A stretch of DNA of 64,000 nt. Source: Pocillopora verrucosa. Taxonomy: Eukaryota > Cnidaria > Anthozoa > Scleractinia > Pocilloporidae. The notes under the pieces were generated by a model. It saw only the letters and a program-made list of their open reading frames with translations. It made no database searches and was not told where the DNA came from. Position 1 is the first letter of the stretch. The number at the start of each line of letters is the position of its first letter. The stretch spans positions 17,906,512 to 17,970,511 of the forward strand of contig NC_089318.1 in NCBI RefSeq assembly GCF_036669915.1. The letters are read 5' to 3'. Both the position numbers and the translations under genes were made by a program. Shown here one piece after another: positions 11,896 through 22,380 of the stretch.

Positions 11896-13968
11896 TTTAT
11901 TATCTTATTTTATTGTTTGGCAAGAACAACCCTGGATTTCACAATACATCTTTTTCACCTCGTGAAGCTCTATATAATCTTCATTCAACATAGTATCTTG
12001 TATAGTGGTGTTCTTTTGTGAACAAACAATTTTGCATTAAATCTTTTGATTGCAGATATTTGTGATCTGATGCTGGAACTCTATGGTGGTGAAAAAAAGA
12101 AGGGGAAAACCGAAGCCAGTGATGAAGGAAGCTCATCAAACCATTCCAGTCCAATGATAAACCCCAGTCCACCAGCTGCCAAGAAGAGAGTGAGTTTTTC
12201 TTGTCAATAAATGATGAATAACAATCGGCAGCAAAATTGTTGACACATTGACCTTTTCAACCCCCTATGACTTCAATTTTATATCTTTTGCTTATGTTAA
12301 GCTAATCCATTTGCCCCTTCCCCACCCTCCCCCACCCCCCCCCCCAAAAAAAAGCAGTGTTGTGTGATGATTCCAGGAACTTTTAGCCATGTACAGGCAA
12401 CATTGAATCAGTGAAGGGGGGGGGGTTTAGTGATTAAGAGTGGGGTAGACACAGGAGTGTTAATCTACACATAAATTGGACTGTTCAAACATGATGTGTC
12501 AACTTGTTTTGAGGCTGACTGTAGATCTATTTTGTATTTGTGAGTGAGGTCTTGACAAACTGACATTTAAAAATAACTATTTCTCCTGTCAGAAACACAC
12601 AAGTACATCTTCAGAGGTCAAATCCCAGACGGTGGCTCCAGGTATGAACAAGTTTATAATAATAATATCTTAATTTGACCTGCATGGTTGGCAGTTTTAA
12701 GGGCACTTGAAGTATTGTGTACTGGAAATTGCAAAAACAAGCTGCAAAGTAACAAGGAAATAATGGGGGTGAGTTTCTAAAGAAACTGTGGTGCTTTAGA
12801 TGATACATTGTGACAATTTGGTTTTTTCCAACTTTGTTAATAATTTAAATTTGCCACTGTTAAGAGTTTCTAGGGCTGAAATTTCAAGGGTTAGTTGTAT
12901 CGTCATTTACTCATAGAAACTCCCTGCAGTGGCCAATTTACATTTATTTATCAACTCTGTTGAAAAAAAAACAAATGATCTTGTTATAACCCCCAGCAAT
13001 GCAGCACTGTTTACTGCTGTACCCTGAGAATAAGTGACCTGGGAAGAAAAAAAAGTTAAAAATATGTTGTTCAAGGTGAATGGATTGCTTTCTTTTTGAC
13101 TCTGTCTGTCTCTTGCTGCAGACTAAATTGTAAAAGTAGATAAAATTTTTCAAAGGATTTTTTTCTTTCATCAGATACTCCTACTGCTACAAGTCAGGTC
13201 CTTACAGAGCCACTGAAGCCACTGCCTCCAGCCTTGACGTCATCTCAAATACAAGTGGAGAATGTCAGTCCTGCACCAGTTTCCACACAGCAGCAGCAGC
13301 AGCCTCTGATTGCAACAGTCACAACTGAACCACCCAAGGTTACCCAAACTGTTGACACTACATTTGCATCAGCTCAAACAGGAAAGCAAATAATTGAAAC
13401 ATCAGCAGCAGTGGCACCTGCTGCTTTGCAACCTACTTTGACGTCTTTTGCTGTGGCTACATCGTCTTACAATTCGGATCAAGCCTACGCTATGAACATT
13501 TACCAACAGACAGTACAGCCAGCAGGAATTGCAACACTGACAACAAATGCTTCATTTCAGCCTACATTAGGAAGTGGAACTCTTGGTTCTGTGCCTTCAT
13601 TTCACTTACCTGCTCAGTTTCAAAACCAGTCGTATTTGCCACCAACTCAAGGATATTCTCACTTTGCTACCCCTGCTGGTTTCCCCAATGTTCCTCCTCC
13701 ACCCCTTCCCCCCATGCCCAGCAGTGCAGTATACCCTCCACCTCCAAGCGGTGTCAGTACCCTGCAGACATCTGCAGCATATGGGGTACCACCTCCTCAA
13801 GGCAGACCACCTCACCCTCCGATGTCACTCCCTCCTCCTCCCCTTCCACCATTGCACAGCGGACAAATGCCACCAATTCCTCAGGTTGGCTCAAAAGATT
13901 ATCAATGGCCAAGACAGTTTGGTGTTCCTCCATCACAGAACCAACAGATGGGAGGTTGGATGAGATGA
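8219..13968 (+). CDS. CCNK: Cyclin K
   Basis: Nine exons: 8219-8355, 8722-8803, 9194-9325, 10289-10394, 10926-10983, 11267-11433, 12056-12189, 12593-12641 and 13175-13968. All phases agree and give 552 aa. Residues 1 to about 250 form two cyclin folds. [53 protein letters not shown] and [16 protein letters not shown] match cyclin K more closely than cyclin T. The second fold runs from about residue 172 to 245. The tail, encoded mostly by the long last exon, is disordered and rich in Pro, Gln and Ser, with a short Q run and PPPPLPP blocks, as in vertebrate cyclin K. The family activates CDK12/CDK13 to phosphorylate the RNA polymerase II C-terminal domain in the nucleus. Confidence 0.95.
9336..9547. 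repeat. AACCCTTTA-type repeat, copy 3
   Basis: Starts TTAACCCTTTAACTTATAG and ends GGAGTTAAAGGTTTA. It belongs to a sub-type shared with 15389-15597 (GATCCAGCACCAAGTTCT segment). It begins 11 bp after cyclin K exon 3. Confidence 0.65.
9617..9842. repeat. AACCCTTTA-type repeat, copy 4
   Basis: TTAACCTTTTGACC at the left, GGGTGTAAAGGTTAA at the right. Internal GAATCACACATAAAGGTTATGAG and AAATGATCACCAACTGAAG are family-typical. Cyclin K intron 3. Confidence 0.7.
9934..10145. repeat. AACCCTTTA-type repeat, copy 5
   Basis: TTAACCCTTTAACTCCCAGG at the left, GGGAGTTAAAGGGTTA at the right, giving near-perfect mirrored ends. It belongs to a second sub-type containing TTGATCCAATATCTAATTCTCC and GTATGGCAGACAGTAAGGAG. 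Cyclin K intron 3. Confidence 0.75.
10873..10891. repeat. (GA)n microsatellite
   Basis: Short GA run about 35 bp before cyclin K exon 5. Confidence 0.9.
11593..11894. repeat. Palindromic dispersed repeat in cyclin K intron 6
   Basis: GAGTTGAAAACGTAAATTAG at the left and CTAATTTACGTTTTCAACTC at the right are inverted copies. Between them are GCTGACGTTTTGAGCGTTAGCCCTTC and its complement. It ends with GCACCACAGTTTCTTTAGAAACTTACCCC. Related pieces occur at about 12768-13015 and 51134-51290. Confidence 0.75.
12768..13015. repeat. Degenerate copy of the GTTTCTAAAGAAACTGTGGTGC repeat
   Basis: GGGTGAGTTTCTAAAGAAAC with TGTGGTGCT near 12769 and AGTGGCCAATTTACATTTA with TATCAACTC near 12932 match the ends of the palindromic repeat at 11593-11894. 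The middle is decayed. Cyclin K intron 8. Confidence 0.5.
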
Positions 13969-14157
13969 TAAAAGATGATAGTTGTATAGAAAATTATAAG
14001 TCCGGAAGTAACCTCAATAATATCTGTGTTCTTGACAACAATTAAAGTTATTAAAGTAGATTAAGTTAACTTTCAAGACTACGTGCAGAGCCAACCTGAT
14101 TGAAGGGTCCTCCATTGTAGTTTGTTATTTTTAAAATTTTATTTATAAAATATTGAC

Positions 14158-14163
14158 AATAAA
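14158..14163 (+). terminator. Poly(A) signal of cyclin K
   Basis: AATAAA, 190 nt after the cyclin K stop codon. Confidence 0.65.
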
Positions 14164-16068
14164 TGTTGTTGTCTCCAGTTTACTGCTTCTACTTTGAATT
14201 TATATATCCTGGTCCCCTCAAGCAACATATTTATTTTAATTACAAGTATTGTAAATAACATAATTGTACCAAATGGAGAGCAAGGCCTCTCAGTCAATAC
14301 ACCATGACCAACAATCTGGACCTCTTATATACAAATTCTAGGACAGGGAATACCATAGCTGGCAATTAGGCCCTCATTTTGATCAAGATGCACCTTTCTC
14401 TACCCCCACAAAGATTTGAGATGAGTCGGGAAGAGGTTTACCAGGGTCTATCAATGCCAGACCCCTTTCAGACCTCTTGCCAACTCAAAGGTCAAAGAAA
14501 TGCTAATAACAAGAGCAAAAACATTTATATCTTCTATTTGAAACTTCAGATTTCAATCAAATATTTTTATTCATAGATAAATTACTCTTCTGTTTACAAA
14601 ACTTGGTAAATATTTTTTTAACAGCATTTCCTTCTCAGGTGACAGTTTTCCTTTCCATGTATAACAAAAATCATAAAACCTTGCTAAAACATTTAAATAT
14701 CAAATAAATATTATGCATAATTCTGTCATGAAAGGTAAAAACTGCATAAATGTTCTCTGGTCTTTTTACATTTCAAAAGGTTAGCTTTTGCAAAATCTTC
14801 AGTAATACTTTACAGCTTGATCAAATTAACTACCTTTCAAACATGGATATTTACTTATCAAAAAAACTTCACCCAATGGTTAAAGATTAGGAAACCACTG
14901 GAAAAATTCACCAACACAGACCAAAATAGACCCTTCATCCAACAAAGTCCTTGGTGCAAATTCCAAATTTTGAGACTTGCAAAGACCTCCAAAACTCCCT
15001 TTGCTTTCAGAACCACTGTAATTGAAACCCTGGGATGGAAATAACTTGCCACTAGAGAGCTGAACTACTTGAAAACAGTAAAAGGTTTTCTGAGGCCATG
15101 AAAATATAAGAAGTTGACTAAAGGCCATATACTCTTACTTATCCTCTACACAAGACTTCAACTTATTCAAGAATAAAGTGAAGAGATTTCACCTTGCAGT
15201 TCATGATCATGGCAAATAATTTAAAAAGGTCCAACTATTATTTGTACCACAAAAAATATCGAATACCCCAGTGTGATGGGTAAAATCAAGTTATATAAAC
15301 TGTGGTGCAGTTAATAGATACTTCTATATACACAACAATTTCACTGCACTTAAAAACACCACAAATAAATTTTGAATCCATATTAGATTTAACCCTTAAA
15401 CTCCCAAGATCTGATTATTAATTCTCCCCTCTAATTGCTACAGAATTCCTTGTGAATAAGTTACAAGAATTTGGTGTTAGATCAAGGTAACACCTTCTAC
15501 CTAATAAGTTTGAGTATTCTCATTACCTGTTTACAGGAAAACATGGATATTATAGCAAGAAATGAAATTTATATCACTTCTGGGAGTTGAAGGTTAATAA
15601 AGGGTATTACAGAGGAACCTACTCATTGTGCCACAGCAGTGTTATCATTTTTTCCAGCAAAACATTTTTTTTCAACCTCTTTACATGGCCGCCACTCTGC
15701 ATAGCCAGTTCATGTGCCAAAACTAGCTGAAGCAGAAATGAAACAATATTCAAGCCTTTGAGAACATCAGAGTGAGCTGTCATGCCACAACCCTTCCCCC
15801 AATGCTAGAGGCCTCATACTTTCTAGAAGGCAAAGAATTGCTTGTGTCAAAGCATTAATGATGAAGACATGCTTGCAGGTAAAGCCTCTACATATAGGCC
15901 AACTCTCTACAATGGCTACTGCCTTCTGTCCAAAGATGTTTACTATGGAAAGGTTTGACAGTATTTTATCTGATCACAATTAAATAATAAATATAAATCT
16001 CCTTAGCTACTGTTACCAAGAAAAAATGTTGACAAGGCAAAGATTTAAAGCAACTACTGTAACAGGAT
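14164..16068. other. Intergenic, between cyclin K and CCDC85 3' ends
   Basis: AT-rich sequence between two convergent genes. No coding exon is supported. It presumably holds the CCDC85 3' UTR at its right edge and carries one AACCCTTTA-type repeat (15389-15597). Confidence 0.6.
15389..15597. repeat. AACCCTTTA-type repeat, copy 6
   Basis: TTAACCCTTAAACTCCCAAG at the left, GGGAGTTGAAGGTTAA at the right. Internally it has GATCAAGGTAACACCTTCTA, as in the copy at 9336. Confidence 0.7.
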
Positions 16069-19000
16069 CTACAACAAATCTTCAAGGATTTCTTCTTCCT
16101 CATGCCCATTGGTACCATTTTGCCTCTGTTCTGGCTCGTCTGATAACTTTCTCCACACAACCTAAAATCCATGAATTTCAGAAAAATGTAAATGAGAAAT
16201 ATGAAGCTAAAAAAATGTGGTGCATTTAACATGAATCCTTTCTACCCTAACATCAGTATGCATATTCTCCATACTGTTCTCTATACATTTCCTAAGATAT
16301 TGGCAAGGAGAATTTATTTAACAATCAAGAGCTTCTTTAGTTGGAGATCATTTCCTTTATTCTTCTGATCTTAATGTGTGATTCAAGAGTGATGTTGAGA
16401 GGATAAATTAGAAGTTTATCACCCGTAGGGGTCAAAGGATTAAACCTCAACTTCATGTGCACACCACACCCAGTTTACCTGGCTGGGAACCAACATGCAC
16501 AAGGAGGGACACAATATACACTTACATTACACATTTCTTTGAGAACTTCCACCTCATTGTCACCCAGTCTGTCTGCTGGTTCATCAGAATCACCTGGGTT
16601 ATCAGGATGCTCTAACTTCTCATGTATTTCTAAAACTTTCATTGCCTGAGCAACTGCTTCTGGCGTCATGTGTTGAGGTGAAGGAAAGGGAAGGTCACCC
16701 TGCAAAAAATTTACATAAAAATTGTCATTCTTTTAATTCTTTACACTCTAGATGATTTACTGTAATGATTCGATTTGACACCCTCCTTCCAAGAAGCACC
16801 CCCTCTTTAATAAGAACCCCCCTTGAAGTTAGTTTTTGCTAATAAGTGCCCCTGATTCTAATAAGCATCCCTATTGAGTAAGCACTCTCATTCCAATAAG
16901 TGCCCTTATTCTGTTTTTGTGATGGAACTGCTAGAGTACATGTGCATTGAGATCAACTGTGGTTCATCTTCCTTCTCATTTCAAGCCTTATTACAAAAAA
17001 AGTGGTTTGTGTCAGTCTCCACAACTATGTCCATATAAGTCACAGTGCCTTCAAACAGATAATCTTCTCTCAAAATTTTGTAGCCATTGCTTGGCCAATC
17101 CTTCTAGCAAAGAAGGATCTATGGCTGAACAACAAGCCCATTTTCAAGTTTTCTTGACACTTTTCAAAAAAACATCAATGAAAGCTTTGTTTTGCACACT
17201 CTGATGTTCTCAAAAAAGAAATAGGCCCCCCAGCTTGAATAAGCCCCCTCCTTTGAGGTACCAAAAGTAAATAAGTGCCCCAGGCCCTAGATTGAATCAT
17301 TGGTAAATCTTTCAACAATATAAATTACTATTAATATTAACCCTTTACACCCTATAACCAGTATGTATATTTTCCATTTGTCTATACATTTCTTGAGGTG
17401 CTGACAAGGAGAATTTGTTTTTTGACCTTGATATGTGATTCAGGGGTGATGATGTAAGGAGAAGTTTGGTGTTAGACACTCTTTGGGCCAAAGGGTTGGG
17501 AGAATTGGAGTAAAATCAACAAAATATCCACTCAACTTTGATTCAATAATTGTTATTATTAACTTAAAGTTGAGAACAGTAAAACAAAGTGAGATCAGAT
17601 CTATCATCAAATGATCAAGATCAGTTACATATAAATCTAATGTTATTTTGCAAATGACCAAAAAGTACTGATAAGAATTCATGTATCCTTTCAAGGATTT
17701 TCAAAGCACCTGTCTGGGAAGTGGTTTCATGCCATTTCTCAAAATTCCTGGTTGATTTCCATCTATATTACAAACATAAATAAAATCAAAACACACATAT
17801 AAATTATTTACATCACATAGTGTATGATTTAGTCACAAAATAAAAAGCACTAGCCCCAATGGTAATGTAAAAATACATATGGGCTCAGTCGTTCAAAGGC
17901 CTATTAGTGCTAATCCAGGGTTAAATTTTTACCCAGTTTCCTATATTTCTCTGTTTAAAAGCTGTTTTGGGATAATTTTCCCAATTACTATGGAACATTC
18001 AGTCATCAACTTGTACACAAAAAGAATCAAATTGTATTTTCTTTTAAAGTCCTCAGATCTGAAATCAAAATTCACATAAACTCTGGGTTATCTTAGCCCA
18101 GCTTTGAACAACCCAGCCCTGAATGGTAACTCTGCTATACACCCACATGCATCTGAACTGCTGTCCTTGTGTTGTAAAAGTAAGCAAAATATGCAATCAA
18201 GTATACTGGAATAAAGGTAAAGGCAAAGTCTCTACCCGAGCCTCTTGGAAGTGACTAGGAATATCTCTACCCCCTCCCGGATGGGATGCTCACCCCTCGC
18301 AAGGTGACCTTCCCCTCCTGGGTGGAGAGAGGTTCTGCAGGAGGAAAGTGTCATACCCAAGAACACAACACATTAACCTGACCAGATCTTGAACCCAGAC
18401 CTCTTCGGTGCACTGACCATTAGGACACTGCAGCTCCCACAAGAATACTTGATGAGTTAACCCTTTACACCCTTAAATCAGTATACATATTCTCCATACA
18501 GTTCTTTATACATTTCCTATGGTGCTGACAAGGAGAACTTGTTTACCAATCAAAAGCTTCTTTCGTTGGTGATCATTTCCTTTATTCTCATGACCTTGAT
18601 GTGAGATTCAGGGGTGATATTGAAGGGAGAAATTTGATGCTGGTCACTCTTAGGGTTTAAGGGGTTAATTGATTTAAGCTGGAAGTTGTTATAACAACGT
18701 AAGTTGTGGGATATTGATCGAATGAAGCCTTTAAGTGCTACTGTGGTTCTTTCTTACTTTATTTACTCCGAGCTTTCGCCGTTCTACGGCATCATCAGGG
18801 AACAAAGTAAGTTATTTGAAACTCAAACATATCCTTTTTAATCAATTCCTTGGTCATTTGCTGCAAGTTACAAATTAAACTATTTATCCTGAATTAGCTT
18901 AGACCTATGTCAAAGCTCTAAGATCAAAATAAGCTGAGTTTTTGAAATTTGACTGAAACTTACTTTTAATTCCATTACTCCTGGGAATTCTTGGTGGGGT

Positions 19001-21637
19001 GTCACTTGGAACACTATCTGTATCCTACAAAAATATAATTAACAATTATCCACTATAGTGGAGGTGAATAGTGGTGGTTATTTACCAAGCCATGAAGCTG
19101 TGATGTAAATATCCACCACTTTCACTCATATTGATATGAAAAACTAATTAGTTAATTTATTCTAATATACTGAAAAATATTCTGAAATTAAACTGTTGGC
19201 ATGCTATTTGTCTCATCAACTGCTCAGAGGTGAATAGTATTTTCTATTTACTTTCAAACTAGCCAATAGGCATGTGCAAAAAGCACTATTTACTTATGTG
19301 GTATAATTTACTCAGTAAAAGGTGGTTTAATTAAGGACCAGTGAGTCATATTTAATAATCCATTGATGATAAAAAGTGATCAGACCTTACACATCTACAC
19401 CCATTTTTTTAACAAAGACGACAAGTAAATCATAAAAGGTATCATTCATATAAAACACTAAAGAGTACTAACGGTGCCATGTCCCAATCCTAATTTATTG
19501 TATATTTTAATTGATCATGACCTGAAGGATATTTGAGTTGAAATTTAAGTATTTCCAGTGCCTCTTAAAAAAACATAATGTCTGCATGTTTCTGGTATTG
19601 GTGCTGGAGAGAGTTTGTGAGATATGACACATCTTAAGAATTTTTTTCTGCAACTATATAATCTACTATTTTTCATTCATGAATTCACTGTGGTTTTTAA
19701 ACCCTGCAAGCAGAATCAAGATGGTGTCAGACTCACAAATTGGAGAGACCTGTCAAAGAAACTATTGACTCAATATATTGGCAAGAATAGTCTCTACTTT
19801 AGAAGGACCAATCTCTGCTCCTTTTAAAATCAATGTTTCATGTCACAGTGGTGATTAATAGAGACTTTGCCCTCTATCACAGCCAGACGGGTTGACTAGA
19901 ACATGATTCCTTCCTGCCCCTCCCATACCAATATATATCTGAACACGTATCACATATTAATTAAGTGCATTGTAAACCACAAAAAACTGCCCTGTTTAGG
20001 ATAAAAAAGATAATGATAAGTAAGATAATATGAATCTTCTTATGAAACTTCCTCAAATATTTGATAGGATAGCCTTTTTTAAAATCCCGGGCGTAGATGG
20101 ATAATCCGTAGAGTTACAATCGCTTTTAAACATAAAAATCGGAAGAAAATTTACTTGATAAACTTACTGTGTCTACGTCTCCGGGAAAGGTAAAAGAAAC
20201 TCTCTTCTTTGCGACATCGGCCTTATGTGAGGCGGACGATATCTCCTTAGATCAAATTCAAGAGATGACATTTAGTCTGGCTACGAAGTACAATATTTTA
20301 CGACGCCGAGATTACTCGACAGGATCCTGAATACCAAACACCCGTTGGTGTTATGCGGAGTAAATGGCGCGGAACGCTGCCCAATCCCAAAAACAAAAAG
20401 ACATGCGTTTATATCAAAGACGTCGTGTTGTAAAGATAATTAACTCATAATAGGGCGATTGCACATTGAAGTAGGATACGATCGATCTTTCATCGCCGTG
20501 AGTTCACTTGCCCAGATACTCGATACATGTCAACAACGTAACACTTGTACTGGATGTTTGTATGTAAATTACGCATTCGAGTGTGTAGATTGTTTTAAGA
20601 CCCTTGCAAATTCCAGTATCGTTTGATAAGATTAGAATTTTAGCACCAAGTTATAACAATGTTTTCCAAGAATCGGAAAAAAAATCGTCAAGTCTCCAGC
20701 TTAGAAATCAAGAAAATTGTAAATTTCGCCTCTCAACTTCCTTATCGTTACACTTACCCTTTCTGAAGGCGATCGCTCATGATTTGTTCCTTCCTGAATA
20801 TCCGTTAACTTCGCTTCAAGTCTCTCAGAAAAAGAATTTCTACGATCATCGACGACATTTCCTAAAAACGAAAAAAGTGTACATGTGTGACAATGGTATG
20901 AAGAGTTTCTAAACGAAATCCACTTTGAGCAAAACTAAATCGGAAACCATTGAAGTTTTATCTCAAATTCCTACTTTGATAGAAATAGATTATCACCGAC
21001 CGCGTATTATTCCTTCTACCGACAATAGTTGCAACAGGATTGAAAGAAACGTGCTTCAGACTAGACATATCCGAAAGAGTACAGATGCAAAATCAATTCA
21101 GATACCTGTATTGTTTTGTTTGGTTGGAGACAAACTCGGGTTACTCGCAACACGCTGTGAGCAGTTAGTGCAGAAAGTTCGGTTTTCTAAAGCGACGGAT
21201 TCCCGCTTTCGATCAAGGTACAGACAAAGTTCTTTTAACTCTGCATTGTCTTGTGAAAGATCACTTTGTTTATCCTCTAAAACTTTCAATTTCTCTTGAT
21301 AATTTGCTACTTCATTTCGCATAACTGATGCCGTATAACGTCCAAATCGTTGCCACTCGCGAGCAAGTTTTCGGCACTTCTGCCTATCATCGTCCAAATA
21401 GCAAGTCAGATCCCGCAATTCTTGAAGATCTGCTTGAAGTTTCTGATTTACGTCTTTTAGCAAACGTATTTCTTCTAAATGAACTCGCATTCTCTTGTTA
21501 AACTCTCTCATTAAACTTCCCTGATCTGTCATAACCTGGAGTTTCTCGGCCTCACATTGTTTTACTTTTTCGACCATCTTGTGGTAGTCTTCTCTCGAAA
21601 CGAAGTAATCTCTCCCCTGCCTGTCCGCCGCACTCAT
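16069..21637 (-). CDS. CCDC85-family coiled-coil protein
   Basis: Seven exons: 21637-21106, 20861-20758, 20245-20168, 19024-18964, 17762-17710, 16699-16526 and 16161-16069. They total 1,095 nt (364 aa) with every phase matching. Residues about 10-165 form a coiled coil with the CCDC85 signature LDDDRQKCRKLAREWQRFGR and TASVMRNEVANYQEKL. The C-terminus carries a second block, QAMKVLEIHEKLEHP and MCNVVWRKL (about residues 294-340), which I recall from CCDC85A/C. Family members act in the nucleus and at cell junctions (DIPA/CCDC85B binding partners, delta-catenin). I chose ATG 21637 because MSAADRQ follows a good Kozak context, although the frame stays open upstream to 21733. A PP1-docking-like RVSF lies at residues 227-230. 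The A/B/C orthology is not resolved. Confidence 0.85.
16226..16443. repeat. AACCCTTTA-type repeat, copy 7
   Basis: Contains CCCTAACATCAGTATGCATATTCTCCATACTGTTCTC and TTGGAGATCATTTCCTTTATTC, and ends GGGGTCAAAGGATTAA. CCDC85 last intron. Confidence 0.7.
16765..17300. repeat. Degenerate AATAAGTGCCC-iterated repeat
   Basis: Words of the type AATAAGYRCCCC recur at both ends of this stretch (about 16770-16910 and 17222-17285). The flanks ATTCGATTTGACACC and CCTAGATTGAATCATTGG are roughly mirrored. It looks like an old dispersed element in CCDC85 intron 5. Confidence 0.5.
17337..17498. repeat. AACCCTTTA-type repeat, copy 8 (internally deleted)
   Basis: TTAACCCTTTACACCCTATAACC at the left and CCAAAGGGTT at the right, but only about 160 bp long. 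The central part around GATCATTTCC is missing. Confidence 0.65.
18213..18442 (-). mobile_element. tRNA-derived SINE, minus strand
   Basis: Read on the minus strand, CCTAATGGTCAGTGCACCG resembles an A box region and GGGTTCAAGATCTGG a B box. The tail TTCTTGGGTATGACACTTTCC and CCTCTCTCCACCCAGGAG fits a SINE family I recall from corals. CCDC85 intron 4. Confidence 0.7.
18457..18667. repeat. AACCCTTTA-type repeat, copy 9
   Basis: A full-length copy: TTAACCCTTTACACCCTTAAATCAG to CTCTTAGGGTTTAAGGGGTTAA. Confidence 0.75.
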
Positions 21638-22380
21638 GGCGGAATTGTTTTGGATCCTCCTGATATCCTCCTTTAGAGTAAAAAATGCAAACCACAGCAA
21701 AATAATGTGTATTTCATCCAGGAAAGACCTCACGTCTGAAGTTTACAGCGTAAATTACACGGCTTTAACCACATTCGAACACAAGAGGTAGATGAGTGAA
21801 GTCATCTGTCACTGACCAATCAGATCACAGAGTTAAAAAAAACCACCGTGACCGCAAAACGGCTTAGAACCAATTATTCGCAATTATTTGCACCATTGCG
21901 TTTTGAGAGCAAACAAAACCTCATGAATTGAGAATATTTTCTTTTGATTTTCACAGAGAATCGAAATCAAGATAACGAGAGCGTTTTATCGGGGGAAAAA
22001 CGTTCCTTTAATCACTCTGGTGGATTCTGACCTTCGATCCCACCGGCATATAGAATAAGTGAAATCTACAATGTAATTAAATGGCCTGAAAATGTAACGA
22101 ACAGGATGAATTGTTGCAAAATAACAAAATTTTTGACTCATTATGCACTCTTAAACCTTAGCACTTTTTGGGGACACTCCTTGACGCTTACACAACATTA
22201 TCTGCTGTTCACAAACACCGCGGGAGTTCAAGAAAACAAAGCGTGAAGTCGTGTATCGTTGGTCAAATGTTTATGTCTACGGGTATTTTCGAACGATTTG
22301 CTGCAAGCGTTTTCTGATCAAGAGTATTTTTCCGTGCTATCTCAGAGCTCCTAGTTCATGCAATCTGCAAGAGACTGATC
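21638..22380. promoter_or_regulatory. Divergent promoter region, CCDC85 / COQ8
   Basis: 743 bp between the divergent start codons of the CCDC85-family gene and COQ8. It contains both 5' UTRs and presumably both core promoters. I see no clear TATA box or named operator. The minus-strand frame of CCDC85 stays open to 21733 but is unlikely to be used. Confidence 0.5.

Noticed and set aside
13574..13963. 129-codon overlapping plus-strand frame in the cyclin K tail
   Set aside because: Out-of-frame shadow of the Pro-rich coding region, with no independent support.
20168..20283. Alternative frame starting MSSLEFDLRRYRPPH over CCDC85 exon 3
   Set aside because: It hits a stop within the exon and does not join downstream exons. 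The RVSF frame joins exons 2 and 4 in phase 0.
21638..21733. N-terminal extension of the CCDC85 protein from the upstream in-frame ATG
   Set aside because: The extension is hydrophobic (HIILLWFAFFTL) and unlike CCDC85 N-termini; the ATG at 21637 has a better context and is followed by family-like sequence.
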